Shown here in pieces: positions 30,613 through 39,049 of a stretch of 64,000 nucleotides of DNA. The position numbers and the translations under genes are program-made. The stretch spans positions 62,001-126,000 of the forward strand of contig NZ_RZGZ01000002.1 in NCBI RefSeq assembly GCF_003990045.1, written 5' to 3'. The notes below the pieces were generated by a model that was not told the DNA's origin, did no database searches, and was given only the letters and a program-made list of their open reading frames with translations. Origin of the DNA: Labedella endophytica. GTDB lineage: Bacteria > Actinomycetota > Actinomycetes > Actinomycetales > Microbacteriaceae. The first letter of the stretch is position 1, and each line of letters starts with the position of its first letter.

Positions 30613-33270
30613 TCAGGCGCCGATGCCCGCGACGATCGCGGAGAGCGCGGCGTCGATCTGCGACAGGTCGCTCCCGCCGCCCTGGGCGAGGTCGTCCTTG
30701 CCGCCGCCGCCGCCGCCGAGGACGCCGGCCGCGACGCGCACGAGCGCACCCGCCTTCACGCCGGCCGAGCGGGCCGATTCCGTGGTCGCGACGATCACGA
30801 CAGGGCGCCCGGACACGTCGGCCGCGAGGGCCACGACCGCGGACTCCGACGCGAGCTTCGCGCGGACCTGCGTCGCGAGCGACCGCAGCTCGTCACCCGA
30901 CGCGATCGAACCGAGGTTCTCCGCGACGACGAGCACGTCTCCCCGTCGGCGGCCGGCGGCGGCGAGGGTCGGCACGCGCTCGGCGAGAGCCCGTGACTCG
31001 AATGCCTGGATGCGCTTCTCCGCCTGCTTGAGACTCGACACGAGGTCGCCGATGCGCTCGGGAAGGGATTCACGCGGGGTCTTGAGGCTGCTCGAGAGCT
31101 GCGACACGATCGCCCGTTCGACGGCGAAGTCACGGAAGGCCTCCGGCCCGACGAGCGACTCCACCCGGCGACTCGTCGAGCCAACGGACGACTCGCTCAC
31201 GAGGTTGACGATGCCCACCTCGGCGCTCGTGCGCACGTGGGTCCCCGCGCACAGCTCGCGCGACCACGGACCACCGATGTCGACGACGCGAACGACGTCG
31301 CCGTACTTCTCACCGAACAGGGCCATGGCCCCGAGGGACTTCGCCTCGTCGAGCGGCAGCTCGCGCGTGACGACCTCGAGGTTGTCCTGGATGGCGTTGT
31401 TCGCGATCTCCTCGATCTCCGAACGCGTCTCGGGCGAGAGCGCCTGATTCCAGGAGAAGTCGAGGCGGAGGTATCCGGCTTTGTTGTACGAACCCGACTG
31501 GTGTGCGTTCGGCCCGAGCACCTGACGGATCGCCGCGTGGATGAGGTGGGTTCCCGAGTGCGCCTGGCGCGCTCCCCTGCGGTAGGCGGCGTCGACGATC
31601 GAGGTCGCTGCGTCGTCCACGGCGACCTCGCCGGAGGACACACGCACGCTGTGGGAGATGAGCCCCTTCACGGGCTTCTGCACGTCGAGTACCTCGAGCT
31701 CGTAGCCGGGACCGACGATGAGCCCCTTGTCGGCATCCTGACCACCGGACTCCGCGTAGAGCGACGTCTCCGCCAGGATGACCTCGGCCGTCTGGCCGGC
31801 GCGCGCCACCGACACCGACTCGCCGCCGACGATGATGCCGAGGATCCGCGAGGACGTCTCGAGCTCGTCATAACCCGTGAAGACCGTCTCGCCGACGCGT
31901 CGGAACTCGCTGTAGGCCGACAGGTCGGCGAGGACGGACTTCTTCGCCTTCGCATCGGCCTTCGCCCGGGTGCGTTGCTGCGTCATGAGCGTGTCGAACG
32001 CGGCACGATCGACGGTGAGGCCCGCCTCCTCGGCGATCTCGAGGGTGAGGTCGATGGGGAACCCGTACGTGTCGTGCAGGAGGAAGGCCGTGTCACCCGG
32101 GAGCGCGGGCGTGCCCGCCGCCTTGGTCTTGTCGACCGCGAGGTCGAGGATCGTCGTCCCTCCCGCGAGGGTGCGCAGGAACGCCTCCTCTTCGCTGATC
32201 GCGGCGCGGGAGATACGGTCGTAGTCCGTCTCGACCTCGGGATACGCGGCCTTCATGGCGTCGCGGGACGCCGCGAACAGCTCGGGGAACGTCGCTCCGT
32301 CCACCCCGAGCAGGCGCATCGAGCGCACGCTGCGGCGGAGGAGGCGACGCAGGATGTACCCGCGTCCCTCGTTCGACGGCGTGATGCCGTCGCTCATGAG
32401 CATGAGCGACGAGCGAACGTGGTCGGCGATGACGCGCATGCGCACGTCGTCGTCGTGATCGGCTCCGTAGCGACGTCCCGAGAGCCGTGACGCCTCGTCG
32501 AGGACAGGACGCACCTGGTCGATCTCGTACATGTTCTCGACGCCCTGCTTGAGGAACGCGACGCGCTCGAGACCCATGCCGGTGTCGATGTTCTTGCGCG
32601 GCAGGTCTCCAGCGATGCGGAAATCGACCTTGCTGCGCACGTCCTCGATCGCGTACTGCATGAAGACGAGGTTCCAGATCTCCACGTAGCGGTCGTCGTC
32701 GGTGGCCGGTCCCCCGTCGGCTCCGTAAGCGGGACCGCGGTCGAAGAAGATCTCGGAGCAGGGGCCGGCGGGACCGGCCTGCCCGGTGGACCAGTAGTTG
32801 GTGTCCTTGCCGAGGCGCTGGATGCGCTCGTCCGGCAGTCCGGCGATCTGCTTCCAGAGCCGGATCGCTTCGTCGTCGTCCTCGTAGACCGTGACCCAGA
32901 GGTCCTTCTCGTCGAAGCCGTAGCCTCCGGCCGACTCGGGACTCGTGAGGAGCTCCCATGCGTAGCCGATGGCGCCATCCTTGAAGTAATCGCCGAAGGA
33001 GAAGTTGCCGTTCATCTGGAAGAACGTGCCGTGGCGCGGCGTCTTGCCGACTTCCTCGATGTCGTTCGTCCTGATGCACTTCTGCACGCTCGTGGCGCGC
33101 GGGTACGGCGCGGGCACGAGGCCCGTGAGGTACGGGATGAACGGGACCATGCCGGCCACGGTGAAGAGGAGGGTCGGGTCGTCGCTCACGAGCGACGCCG
33201 ACGGCACGACGGTGTGGCCGCGGTCGCCGAAGTAGTCGAGCCAGCGTTGCCGGATGTCAGCTGTCTGCAT
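30613..33270 (-). CDS. alaS: Alanyl-tRNA synthetase
   Basis: Charges tRNA-Ala and edits mischarged Ser or Gly. The 885-residue protein has the class II aminoacylation domain (motif 2 TSVQKCIRTNDIEEVG, motif 3 GMGLERVAFL), a tRNA recognition part, the editing domain with HSGTHLIH near 570 and CAGTH near 673, and a C-terminal DHHA1 domain with the run GGGGGGK. The Gly run is encoded by a (GCC)n tract and is normal for AlaS. ATG at 33270. It precedes ruvX directly. Confidence 0.98.
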   Translation of the reverse strand: MQTADIRQRWLDYFGDRGHTVVPSASLVSDDPTLLFTVAGMVPFIPYLTGLVPAPYPRATSVQKCIRTNDIEEVGKTPRHGTFFQMNGNFSFGDYFKDGAIGYAWELLTSPESAGGYGFDEKDLWVTVYEDDDEAIRLWKQIAGLPDERIQRLGKDTNYWSTGQAGPAGPCSEIFFDRGPAYGADGGPATDDDRYVEIWNLVFMQYAIEDVRSKVDFRIAGDLPRKNIDTGMGLERVAFLKQGVENMYEIDQVRPVLDEASRLSGRRYGADHDDDVRMRVIADHVRSSLMLMSDGITPSNEGRGYILRRLLRRSVRSMRLLGVDGATFPELFAASRDAMKAAYPEVETDYDRISRAAISEEEAFLRTLAGGTTILDLAVDKTKAAGTPALPGDTAFLLHDTYGFPIDLTLEIAEEAGLTVDRAAFDTLMTQQRTRAKADAKAKKSVLADLSAYSEFRRVGETVFTGYDELETSSRILGIIVGGESVSVARAGQTAEVILAETSLYAESGGQDADKGLIVGPGYELEVLDVQKPVKGLISHSVRVSSGEVAVDDAATSIVDAAYRRGARQAHSGTHLIHAAIRQVLGPNAHQSGSYNKAGYLRLDFSWNQALSPETRSEIEEIANNAIQDNLEVVTRELPLDEAKSLGAMALFGEKYGDVVRVVDIGGPWSRELCAGTHVRTSAEVGIVNLVSESSVGSTSRRVESLVGPEAFRDFAVERAIVSQLSSSLKTPRESLPERIGDLVSSLKQAEKRIQAFESRALAERVPTLAAAGRRRGDVLVVAENLGSIASGDELRSLATQVRAKLASESAVVALAADVSGRPVVIVATTESARSAGVKAGALVRVAAGVLGGGGGGKDDLAQGGGSDLSQIDAALSAIVAGIGA

Positions 33271-33342
33271 GGTTCCGTTCGAGTCGTTTCGGGGCTTAGC
33301 AGCCCGGTGTTGTGGAAAAAAGGACGCGGAACCCGCGGCGGG

Positions 33343-33576
33343 TCAGTCCTTCGAGAGCCTGTCGATCGCGTCTTCCGCCTCACGCGTGACGCTCTCGAGC
33401 GACTCACGCAGTTCCGCCTCGCGCTCCTTGTACGCGTCGGCGATCGAGTCGCCGAACTCGCGCATCTTCTCGTCGATGTCGGCGAAGAACGCGGCTCCCC
33501 GCCGTGACCGGTTGATCTGGTGGGCGACGACGAATCCGCCGAGCATGCCGAGGACGAGGTAGGCGAGGGACTTCAT
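33343..33576 (-). CDS. Hypothetical small membrane-anchored protein
   Basis: A 77-residue protein I do not recognise as a named family. It has an N-terminal hydrophobic segment (about 3-20, SLAYLVLGMLGGFVVAHQIN) and then a highly charged, probably helical stretch rich in Arg, Glu and Asp (EKMREFGDSIADAYKEREA). This suggests a membrane-anchored coiled helix, like YtxH-type proteins. The ATG at 33576 has AAGGAG upstream. It lies between rpsD and alaS, where related actinobacteria carry small unnamed membrane genes. Function is unknown. Confidence 0.7.
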   Translation of the reverse strand: MKSLAYLVLGMLGGFVVAHQINRSRRGAAFFADIDEKMREFGDSIADAYKEREAELRESLESVTREAEDAIDRLSKD

Positions 33577-33703
33577 GGGATTTCTCCTTGAGGGGACGTC
33601 GCGTGCAGGTGCTGACCAAGAAGCCATCCTAGTCGCGAGCTGCGCGGCGAAGCGCGGTGAACCGAGGGTCTACACGGCCTCGCGGACGAGCGACGGCGGA
33701 CGA

Positions 33704-33737
33704 CGAAGGGGGCCACGGCGAACCGTGACCCCCTTCG
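33704..33737 (-). terminator. Terminator after rpsD
   Basis: The arms CGAAGGGGG and CCCCCTTCG pair, continue through one mismatch into CACGG/CCGTG, and close on a four-base CGAA loop. The stem starts 17 bases after the rpsD stop on the minus strand. There is no U run. It could also limit reading from the other strand. Confidence 0.65.
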
Positions 33738-33753
33738 ATTGGCGACAGACGCG

Positions 33754-34383
33754 TCAGCGCGCCGCGTAGTACTCGACGACGAGCTGCACTTCGCAGGTCA
33801 CGGGGACCTCGGCGCGCTTCGGGTCGCGGACCAGGCGGACCTGGAGCTTGTCGAGCTCGACCTCGAGGTACGCCGGAACCTTCGGCAGGACGTCGGCGTG
33901 TCCGCCGGCGGCCGCGACCTGGAAGGGCTCGGTGCCCTCGCTGCGAGCCTTGACGTGGATGAGCTGTCCCGGCTTCACGCGGAAGGAGGGACGGTCGACG
34001 ATCTTGCCGTCGATGAGGATGTGACGGTGCACGACCATCTGGCGCGCCTGCGCCGTGGTGCGGGCGAGGCCGGCACGCAGGACGAGGGCGTCGAGGCGGT
34101 GCTCGAGGATCTCGACGAGGTTCTCACCCGTGAGGCCCTTCGTGCGACGCGCCTCTTCGAAGGCGATGCGGAGCTGCTTCTCGCGGATGCCGTACTGGGC
34201 ACGGAGACGCTGCTTCTCGCGCAGACGAACGGCATAGTCCGAATCGGCCTTGCGCTTGGAGCGGCCGTGCTCGCCCGGGGCGTATGGACGCTTCTCGAGG
34301 TAACGAGCGGCCTTCGGGGTGAGCGCGATGCCGAGGGCACGCGACAGACGGGTCTTGCTACGGGTACGTGACTTGGTAGACAC
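33754..34383 (-). CDS. rpsD: 30S ribosomal protein S4
   Basis: S4 binds 16S rRNA early in 30S assembly. The 209-residue protein is a complete actinobacterial S4 with an N-terminal basic region, no zinc-finger cysteines, and the S4 RNA-binding domain from about residue 98 (LEHRLDALVLRAGLARTTAQ and ILIDGKIVDRPS in part). The GTG at 34383 has AAAGGA six bases upstream. It stands alone, outside any ribosomal protein operon, after a 321-base leader region with stem-loops that might allow autoregulation. Confidence 0.97.
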   Translation of the reverse strand: MSTKSRTRSKTRLSRALGIALTPKAARYLEKRPYAPGEHGRSKRKADSDYAVRLREKQRLRAQYGIREKQLRIAFEEARRTKGLTGENLVEILEHRLDALVLRAGLARTTAQARQMVVHRHILIDGKIVDRPSFRVKPGQLIHVKARSEGTEPFQVAAAGGHADVLPKVPAYLEVELDKLQVRLVRDPKRAEVPVTCEVQLVVEYYAAR

Positions 34384-34704
34384 GGTTTCCTTTCGGATGG
34401 AAGTCTCTGACGTTCCGCGGCGCCGTCGGCGCTGCGGGTCGGGGTGCGTACACGCTCCCCGGAAAGTCCACGGGGGAACCTTCCGAACGGATCGGCTCGA
34501 CCACACATCCGGGAGAGACTCCCGGCGCACGATCGATCGATGTTCGGTTGTAAGAGGGTTCGGGCCGGGGCCGCTCGGCTACAGAGCGCATCCCGTCGGC
34601 CGATCTCGCGCAGCCGCACGCTTCGATCGGACCTAGGCCGTCGACAATCCTAGCACGGAGATCCCCGCCACCCCGCTCTCCGACCGGCGTTCGGACGTGA
34701 CCGC
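34384..34704 (-). promoter_or_regulatory. Long intergenic/leader region upstream of rpsD
   Basis: These 321 bases contain no supported gene on either strand. Reading the minus strand from the rarA end, there is a TAGGAT -10-like hexamer at 34647-34652 without a good -35, then about 260 bases of potential leader. The leader includes a perfect 7-base-pair hairpin with a three-base loop at 34509-34525 (CCGGGAG / CTCCCGG) and a weaker CGGAA/TTCCG pairing nearer the gene. S4 is an autoregulator in other bacteria, so a control role is plausible but unproven. Confidence 0.45.
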
Positions 34705-36045
34705 TCAGCCCGTGATCCCGCGGATGATGCGGCGGAGCTTGTCGAGCCGCGAGGAGACCTCGCGCTCGTGGCCGTGCGTGGTCGGGCGGTAGTACTGTGC
34801 GGTCCGCAACTCGTCGGGGAGGTACTGCTGGGCCACGACTCCGAGGTCGGCGTCGTGGGGGTATTTGTAGCCCTTGCCATGCCCGAGCTTCTTGGCCCCG
34901 GCGTAGTGCGCGTCGCGGAGGTGCAGGGGGACCCGGCCGAATGCCCCGGCCCGCACATCGGCGATGGCGGCGTTTATGCCGTTGTACGCGGCGTTGGACT
35001 TCGCTGCCGTCGCGAGGTACACCGTCGCCTCGGCGAGAGGGATGCGTCCCTCCGGCATCCCGATGAGTTGCACGGCGTCGGCCGCCGCGACGGCGATGGG
35101 GAGCGCCTGCGGATCGGCCATGCCCACGTCCTCGGACGCCGAGATGATCAGTCGCCTGGCGATGAAACGCGGGTCCTCCCCCGCCTCGATCATGCGCGCG
35201 AGGTAGTGGAGGGACGCATCCACGTCCGAGCCCCTGATCGACTTGATGAAGGCGCTGATGACGTCGTAGTGCTCGTCGCCGTTCTTGTCGTAGCGGAGGA
35301 GCGCGCGATCGACGGCCGTCGACACGATGTCGGCGGTGACGACGGCACGATCGTCGCCGTCCACGACCGCGGCGGCGGAGAACGCAGCGGCCTCGAGGGC
35401 GGTGAGCGCCCGGCGGGCGTCGCCGGACGCGAGTCGGACGATGGCGTCCTTCGCTCCGTCCTCGACGTCGACGCGGCCCGCGAGTCCGCGGGGATCCTCG
35501 ACGGCACGGTCGACGAGGATCCGGAGGTCCTCGTCCGAGAGCTGCTGCAGGGTCAGGAGGAGCGACCGGGACAGCAGGGGCGAGATCACCGAGAACGATG
35601 GGTTCTCCGTGGTGGCTGCGATGAGGATGACCCAGCCGTTCTCGACGCCCGGGAGCAGCGCATCCTGCTGCGCCTTCGTGAAGCGGTGGATCTCGTCGAG
35701 GAACAGCACGGTCGACAGACCGTAGAGGTCTCGTCCCGAGAGCGCCTCCTCCATCACCTGGCGTACGTCCTTCACGCCGGCCGTGACCGCGGAGAGCTCG
35801 ACGAAGCGGCGGCCGGAGGAGTGGGCGACGGCTTGCGCGATCGTCGTCTTCCCTGTGCCGGGCGGACCCCACAGGATGACGGACACCGATCCCTTGGTGC
35901 CCTCGGTGTCGCTCGCGAGACTCCACAGGGGGGAACCGGGACCGAGCAGATGGCGCTGACCGGCCACCTCGTCGAGGCTGCGCGGGCGCATGCGCACGGC
36001 GAGCGGGGACGACCCCGGATGCAGTCCGGGCGCGGAGGAGGCCAT
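34705..36045 (-). CDS. rarA: Replication-associated recombination protein A (MgsA/RarA)
   Basis: RarA is a AAA+ clamp-loader-like ATPase acting at stalled replication forks. The 446-residue protein has Walker A in [14 protein letters not shown] near residue 60, Walker [11 protein letters not shown], sensor 1 AATTENPSF, and the long C-terminal domain with [16 protein letters not shown] and [11 protein letters not shown]. It starts with ATG at 36045, divergent from the cyclophilin gene across 144 bases. It marks the start of the long minus-strand run. Confidence 0.95.
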   Translation of the reverse strand: MASSAPGLHPGSSPLAVRMRPRSLDEVAGQRHLLGPGSPLWSLASDTEGTKGSVSVILWGPPGTGKTTIAQAVAHSSGRRFVELSAVTAGVKDVRQVMEEALSGRDLYGLSTVLFLDEIHRFTKAQQDALLPGVENGWVILIAATTENPSFSVISPLLSRSLLLTLQQLSDEDLRILVDRAVEDPRGLAGRVDVEDGAKDAIVRLASGDARRALTALEAAAFSAAAVVDGDDRAVVTADIVSTAVDRALLRYDKNGDEHYDVISAFIKSIRGSDVDASLHYLARMIEAGEDPRFIARRLIISASEDVGMADPQALPIAVAAADAVQLIGMPEGRIPLAEATVYLATAAKSNAAYNGINAAIADVRAGAFGRVPLHLRDAHYAGAKKLGHGKGYKYPHDADLGVVAQQYLPDELRTAQYYRPTTHGHEREVSSRLDKLRRIIRGITG

Positions 36046-36092
36046 ACGACCAGGCTACTGGCCCGGTCCGACACAGCGGCCGAGCGTGTCTT

Positions 36093-36122
36093 TTGGGGCT
36101 CGATCCCCCGTCCCCGTAAAGT
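36093..36122 (+). promoter_or_regulatory. Candidate promoter of the cyclophilin gene
   Basis: TTGGGG at 36093-36098 and TAAAGT at 36117-36122 are separated by 18 bases, close to the sigma-A consensus. The predicted transcript starts about 60 bases before the GTG start codon of the cyclophilin. The same TTGGGG-18-TAAxxT layout occurs before the thiolase gene. Confidence 0.5.
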
Positions 36123-36189
36123 GCTAGGGGGCTCGGGGGTAGAGAGCCCATCGTCCCGGGCAGAGACCCGAACAGCAGCGGAGGACCAC

Positions 36190-36981
36190 GTGGCACCCAG
36201 CAAGAACGAGGAGCGCCAGGCACGCGAGGCGCGTCAGCGGCTCAAGGCCTACAAGGCACGCCAGGCCGTGCACGAGCACCGCACCTCGCGTCGGGTCCGT
36301 GACAACTGGATCGCCGCCGTACTCGTCGTCGTGGTCGCAGCGGGCGTCACCATCGGCCAACTCGCGTTTCTCCAGGTCGGACCGTTCGACACGGCCACCC
36401 CGGAGGCGTCCGCATCGGCGTCAGCCGATCCCTCGGCGGCTCCGGCCGTAGAGCTCCCGTCCCCCGACCTCGCCGAGGACCGCACCTGGACCGGAACGAT
36501 GACGATCAACGACATCCCGCTCGACATCGAGCTCGACGGCGCGGCCGCGCCTCAGGGAGTCTCCGCCTTCGTCGCGCTCACGCAGGCCGGCTTCTACGAC
36601 GGGCTGTCGTGCCACCGACTGACGACGTCGGAGGGATTCGGCGTCCTCCAGTGTGGAGACCCGAACGGCGACGGCTCGGGTGGGCCCGGCTTCAGCTATG
36701 GACCGATCGAGAACGCACCGGCCGATGACGTCTACCCGGCCGGCACGATCGCGATGGCCCGCCAGGGCGGCGACGGTTCCAGCATGGGCAGCCAGTTCTT
36801 CATCGTCTACACGGACACCACGATCCCCGCGGACGAGGCGGGCGGCTACACCGTCCTCGGACAGGTCACGAGCGGCCTCGAGGGACTCGTATCCGGTGTC
36901 GTCGACGCCGGCACCGCGGACGGCGGGACGGACGGCGCTCCGGCGGTCCCCGCCACTATCACCTCCGTAACGGTTCAGTAG
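36190..36981 (+). CDS. Membrane-anchored cyclophilin-type peptidyl-prolyl isomerase
   Basis: A 263-residue protein: charged cytoplasmic start (1-38), one transmembrane helix at about 41-62, an Ala/Ser/Pro linker, then a cyclophilin domain (about 100-262) that should face outside the membrane. The catalytic segment reads CHRLTTSEGFGVLQCGDPNG, with the conserved Arg after His, and SMGSQFFIVY follows. It should catalyse proline isomerisation in exported proteins. The GTG start at 36190 has a perfect GGAGGA six bases upstream. Divergent from rarA. Confidence 0.92.
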   Translation: MAPSKNEERQAREARQRLKAYKARQAVHEHRTSRRVRDNWIAAVLVVVVAAGVTIGQLAFLQVGPFDTATPEASASASADPSAAPAVELPSPDLAEDRTWTGTMTINDIPLDIELDGAAAPQGVSAFVALTQAGFYDGLSCHRLTTSEGFGVLQCGDPNGDGSGGPGFSYGPIENAPADDVYPAGTIAMARQGGDGSSMGSQFFIVYTDTTIPADEAGGYTVLGQVTSGLEGLVSGVVDAGTADGGTDGAPAVPATITSVTVQ

Positions 36982-37075
36982 TCGGTCGACGGCGCGGCTG
37001 CCGCGCGTAATAGGCTGGGCAACGATTCTGTACGGCCGCACCACAGCGCGGCCGCAAGCGACAAGGGTGATGCAC

Positions 37076-38305
37076 GTGACAACGTCTGGGCAGCAGGAGT
37101 GGGGCCGCGTCGACGACGACGGCACCGTATACGTCCGAGAGGGTGATGACTGGCGCACCGTCGGCCAGTTCCCCGATGGGACACCGGACGAGGCGATGGC
37201 CTACTTCCAGAGGAAGTACACGGACCTCGCGGGTCAGGTGGTGCTGCTCGAGCAGCGCGCACGCAACGGCGCGCCCGCTGCGGACGTCGCGCGGGCCGTC
37301 AACCGTCTGAAGACCGAGCTCGAGGCTCCGAACGCCGTCGGCGATATCGAGTCGCTCCGCGTCCGGGTCGCCGCGCTCGACACGACGGTGTCCGAACTCA
37401 CAGCCCAGCAGAACGTCGAGGCGCAGGCCGCCGTCGAGGCGGCCGTCGCCGAGCGCACGGCCATCGTCGAGGAGGCCGAGGCCCTCGCGGCGCTCGACCC
37501 GGCGAAGGTCCAGTGGAAGCAGGCGACCGAGAAGCTGGGCGATCTCTTCGCCCGCTGGCAGGCCCACCAGCAGACGGGTCCCAAGCTCCCGAAGAACGAG
37601 GCGAACGACCTCTGGAAGCGTTTCCGGACGGCTCGCACGACGATCGAGCAGCACCGTCGTACGTTCTTCGCCGAGCTCGACTCGGTCCATCGCGACGCGA
37701 AGACCAAGAAGACCGCTCTCATCGAGCGCGCGGAAGCGCTCATCCCGAAGGGCATCGAGGGCGTCCCGGGGTACCGCGATCTCCTCGACGAATGGAAGCA
37801 GTCAGGGCGCGCGGGCAAGAAGACGGACGACGCCCTGTGGGCCCGCTTCAAGGCGGCGGGCGACGCGATCTACCAGGCGAAGGCCGAAGTGGACGCCGCC
37901 GAGAACGAGGAGTACTCCGCGAACCTCGAGGTCAAGCTCGCTCTCCTGGAGGAGGCCGAGCCGCTCCTCGCGGAGAAGGACCTCGACACCGCGAAGAAGG
38001 CGCTGATCTCGATCCAGCGACGCTGGGATGCGGCCGGAAAGGTCCCGCGCGACCAGATCCGTCCCATCGAGGACCGGCTCCGCAAGGTCGAGCAGGCGGT
38101 TCGGACACTCGAGGACGACCAGTGGCGCCGCAACAACCCGGAGACGAAGGCCCGCACGGAGGGTCTCGCGTCGCAGCTCGGGTCGGCGATCGAGAAGCTC
38201 GAAGCGGAACTCGCCTCGGCGACCGCTTCCGGAGACGCACGCGCCGAGGCCGAGGCCCGCGAGGCGCTCGAGACGCGACGGGCGTGGCTCGACGCGATCG
38301 GTTGA
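37076..38305 (+). CDS. DUF349 domain protein
   Basis: A 409-residue soluble, strongly helical protein with several DUF349 repeats (roughly 100-175, 180-250, 255-330), each with a Trp in a KWK or W-x-R-F context (PAKVQWKQATEKLGDLFARW, ANDLWKRFRTART, DALWARFKAAGD). Function of the family is not settled. GTG at 37076 is preferred because AAGGG lies eight bases upstream; GTG 37067 and ATG 37070 are too close to that site. It lies between the cyclophilin and the rel region, a common actinobacterial position. A strong terminator follows. Confidence 0.88.
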   Translation: MTTSGQQEWGRVDDDGTVYVREGDDWRTVGQFPDGTPDEAMAYFQRKYTDLAGQVVLLEQRARNGAPAADVARAVNRLKTELEAPNAVGDIESLRVRVAALDTTVSELTAQQNVEAQAAVEAAVAERTAIVEEAEALAALDPAKVQWKQATEKLGDLFARWQAHQQTGPKLPKNEANDLWKRFRTARTTIEQHRRTFFAELDSVHRDAKTKKTALIERAEALIPKGIEGVPGYRDLLDEWKQSGRAGKKTDDALWARFKAAGDAIYQAKAEVDAAENEEYSANLEVKLALLEEAEPLLAEKDLDTAKKALISIQRRWDAAGKVPRDQIRPIEDRLRKVEQAVRTLEDDQWRRNNPETKARTEGLASQLGSAIEKLEAELASATASGDARAEAEAREALETRRAWLDAIG

Positions 38306-38319
38306 TCGGACAGCAGTGA

Positions 38320-38357
38320 GACGGCGGGGCCGGTGAGTGATCACCGGCCCCGCCGTC
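38320..38357 (+). terminator. Strong terminator after the DUF349 gene
   Basis: Two perfect 17-base arms (GACGGCGGGGCCGGTGA and its complement) flank a GTGA loop, 14 bases after the DUF349 stop. The tail is ATTCGTCGTG, only weakly U-rich. The stem is the most stable inverted repeat seen in this part of the window. Confidence 0.8.
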
Positions 38358-38446
38358 ATTCGTCGTGTGTTGTCCACCGCCCCGCTCGATGACGGGATCG
38401 TCCACAGGACGCCGCTCAGCGAGGTCGACCCGTACCAGCGGAGCGC

Positions 38447-39028
38447 ATGCTGTCGGGCATGTCCTCCCCCGCGCTCCCCCTCCTCTTCTTCGGCGGCCTC
38501 GAATTCTCGGTCGCCGAGCTGTCCGCCGCTCGTATCGACGGGGAGGTGGTGGCCGTCGGGGACGGTTTCGCGCCGGTCGGCCTGCCGGTGGACGTGCGCC
38601 ACCGCGCGGCGGCGCTCGCCGCGGACGTGCCGCTCGGTTACACGCTCGTCGGCCGGAGCGCCGCCTGGGTGCACGGTGCGAGCGCTCGCTGCCCGGTACC
38701 CGTGGAGATCGGCGGTTCCGGACCGGCCGCACGCTGGGCCCGGCCCTATCGATCGGTCCGGACCATGCGGATCCGCGACGACCACCGCCTCGTCGTCGTG
38801 GTCGGACGCATCGGGGTGCCGGTGCTCTCTCCCGTGGCGACCGTCATCGACCTGGCCCGGCTGGATCCCACCCCCTCGGAGGCCGCACTCATGACGGCGG
38901 TCGTCCGTCGATGCCGGCTGACCCGGGAGTCGCTCCTCGACTCACTCGACGACTGGACCCACCTGCCCGGCAAGCGTCACATCGCGGAGAGACTTCGGGC
39001 CGCAACGGCGGGCGCGAGCGAGTCGTGA
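38447..39028 (+). CDS. AbiEi-like protein without recognised partner
   Basis: A 193-residue protein with two signatures of the AbiEi/type IV antitoxin-like family: GRSAAWVHGA near residues 69-78 and PVLSPVATVIDLAR near 125-138. The usual N-terminal winged-helix is poorly visible and the C-terminal DUF559 nuclease found in some relatives is absent. No AbiEii nucleotidyltransferase gene lies beside it, so toxin-antitoxin function is doubtful. The ATG at 38447 follows GGAG with short spacing; ATG 38459 is an alternative. It converges on the rel gene with a 21-base gap. Confidence 0.6.
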   Translation: MLSGMSSPALPLLFFGGLEFSVAELSAARIDGEVVAVGDGFAPVGLPVDVRHRAAALAADVPLGYTLVGRSAAWVHGASARCPVPVEIGGSGPAARWARPYRSVRTMRIRDDHRLVVVVGRIGVPVLSPVATVIDLARLDPTPSEAALMTAVVRRCRLTRESLLDSLDDWTHLPGKRHIAERLRAATAGASES

Positions 39029-39049
39029 CGCGACACGGCGTCGAACTCG

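Noticed and set aside
30700-30722. GCC triplet repeat as a microsatellite
   Set aside because: It encodes the glycine run in the C-terminal domain of AlaS, a normal feature of this family.
36992-37006. Terminator of the cyclophilin gene (GCGCGG/CCGCGC)
   Set aside because: The six-base stem is short, common by chance in this GC content, and lacks a U tail; I could not support it as a feature.
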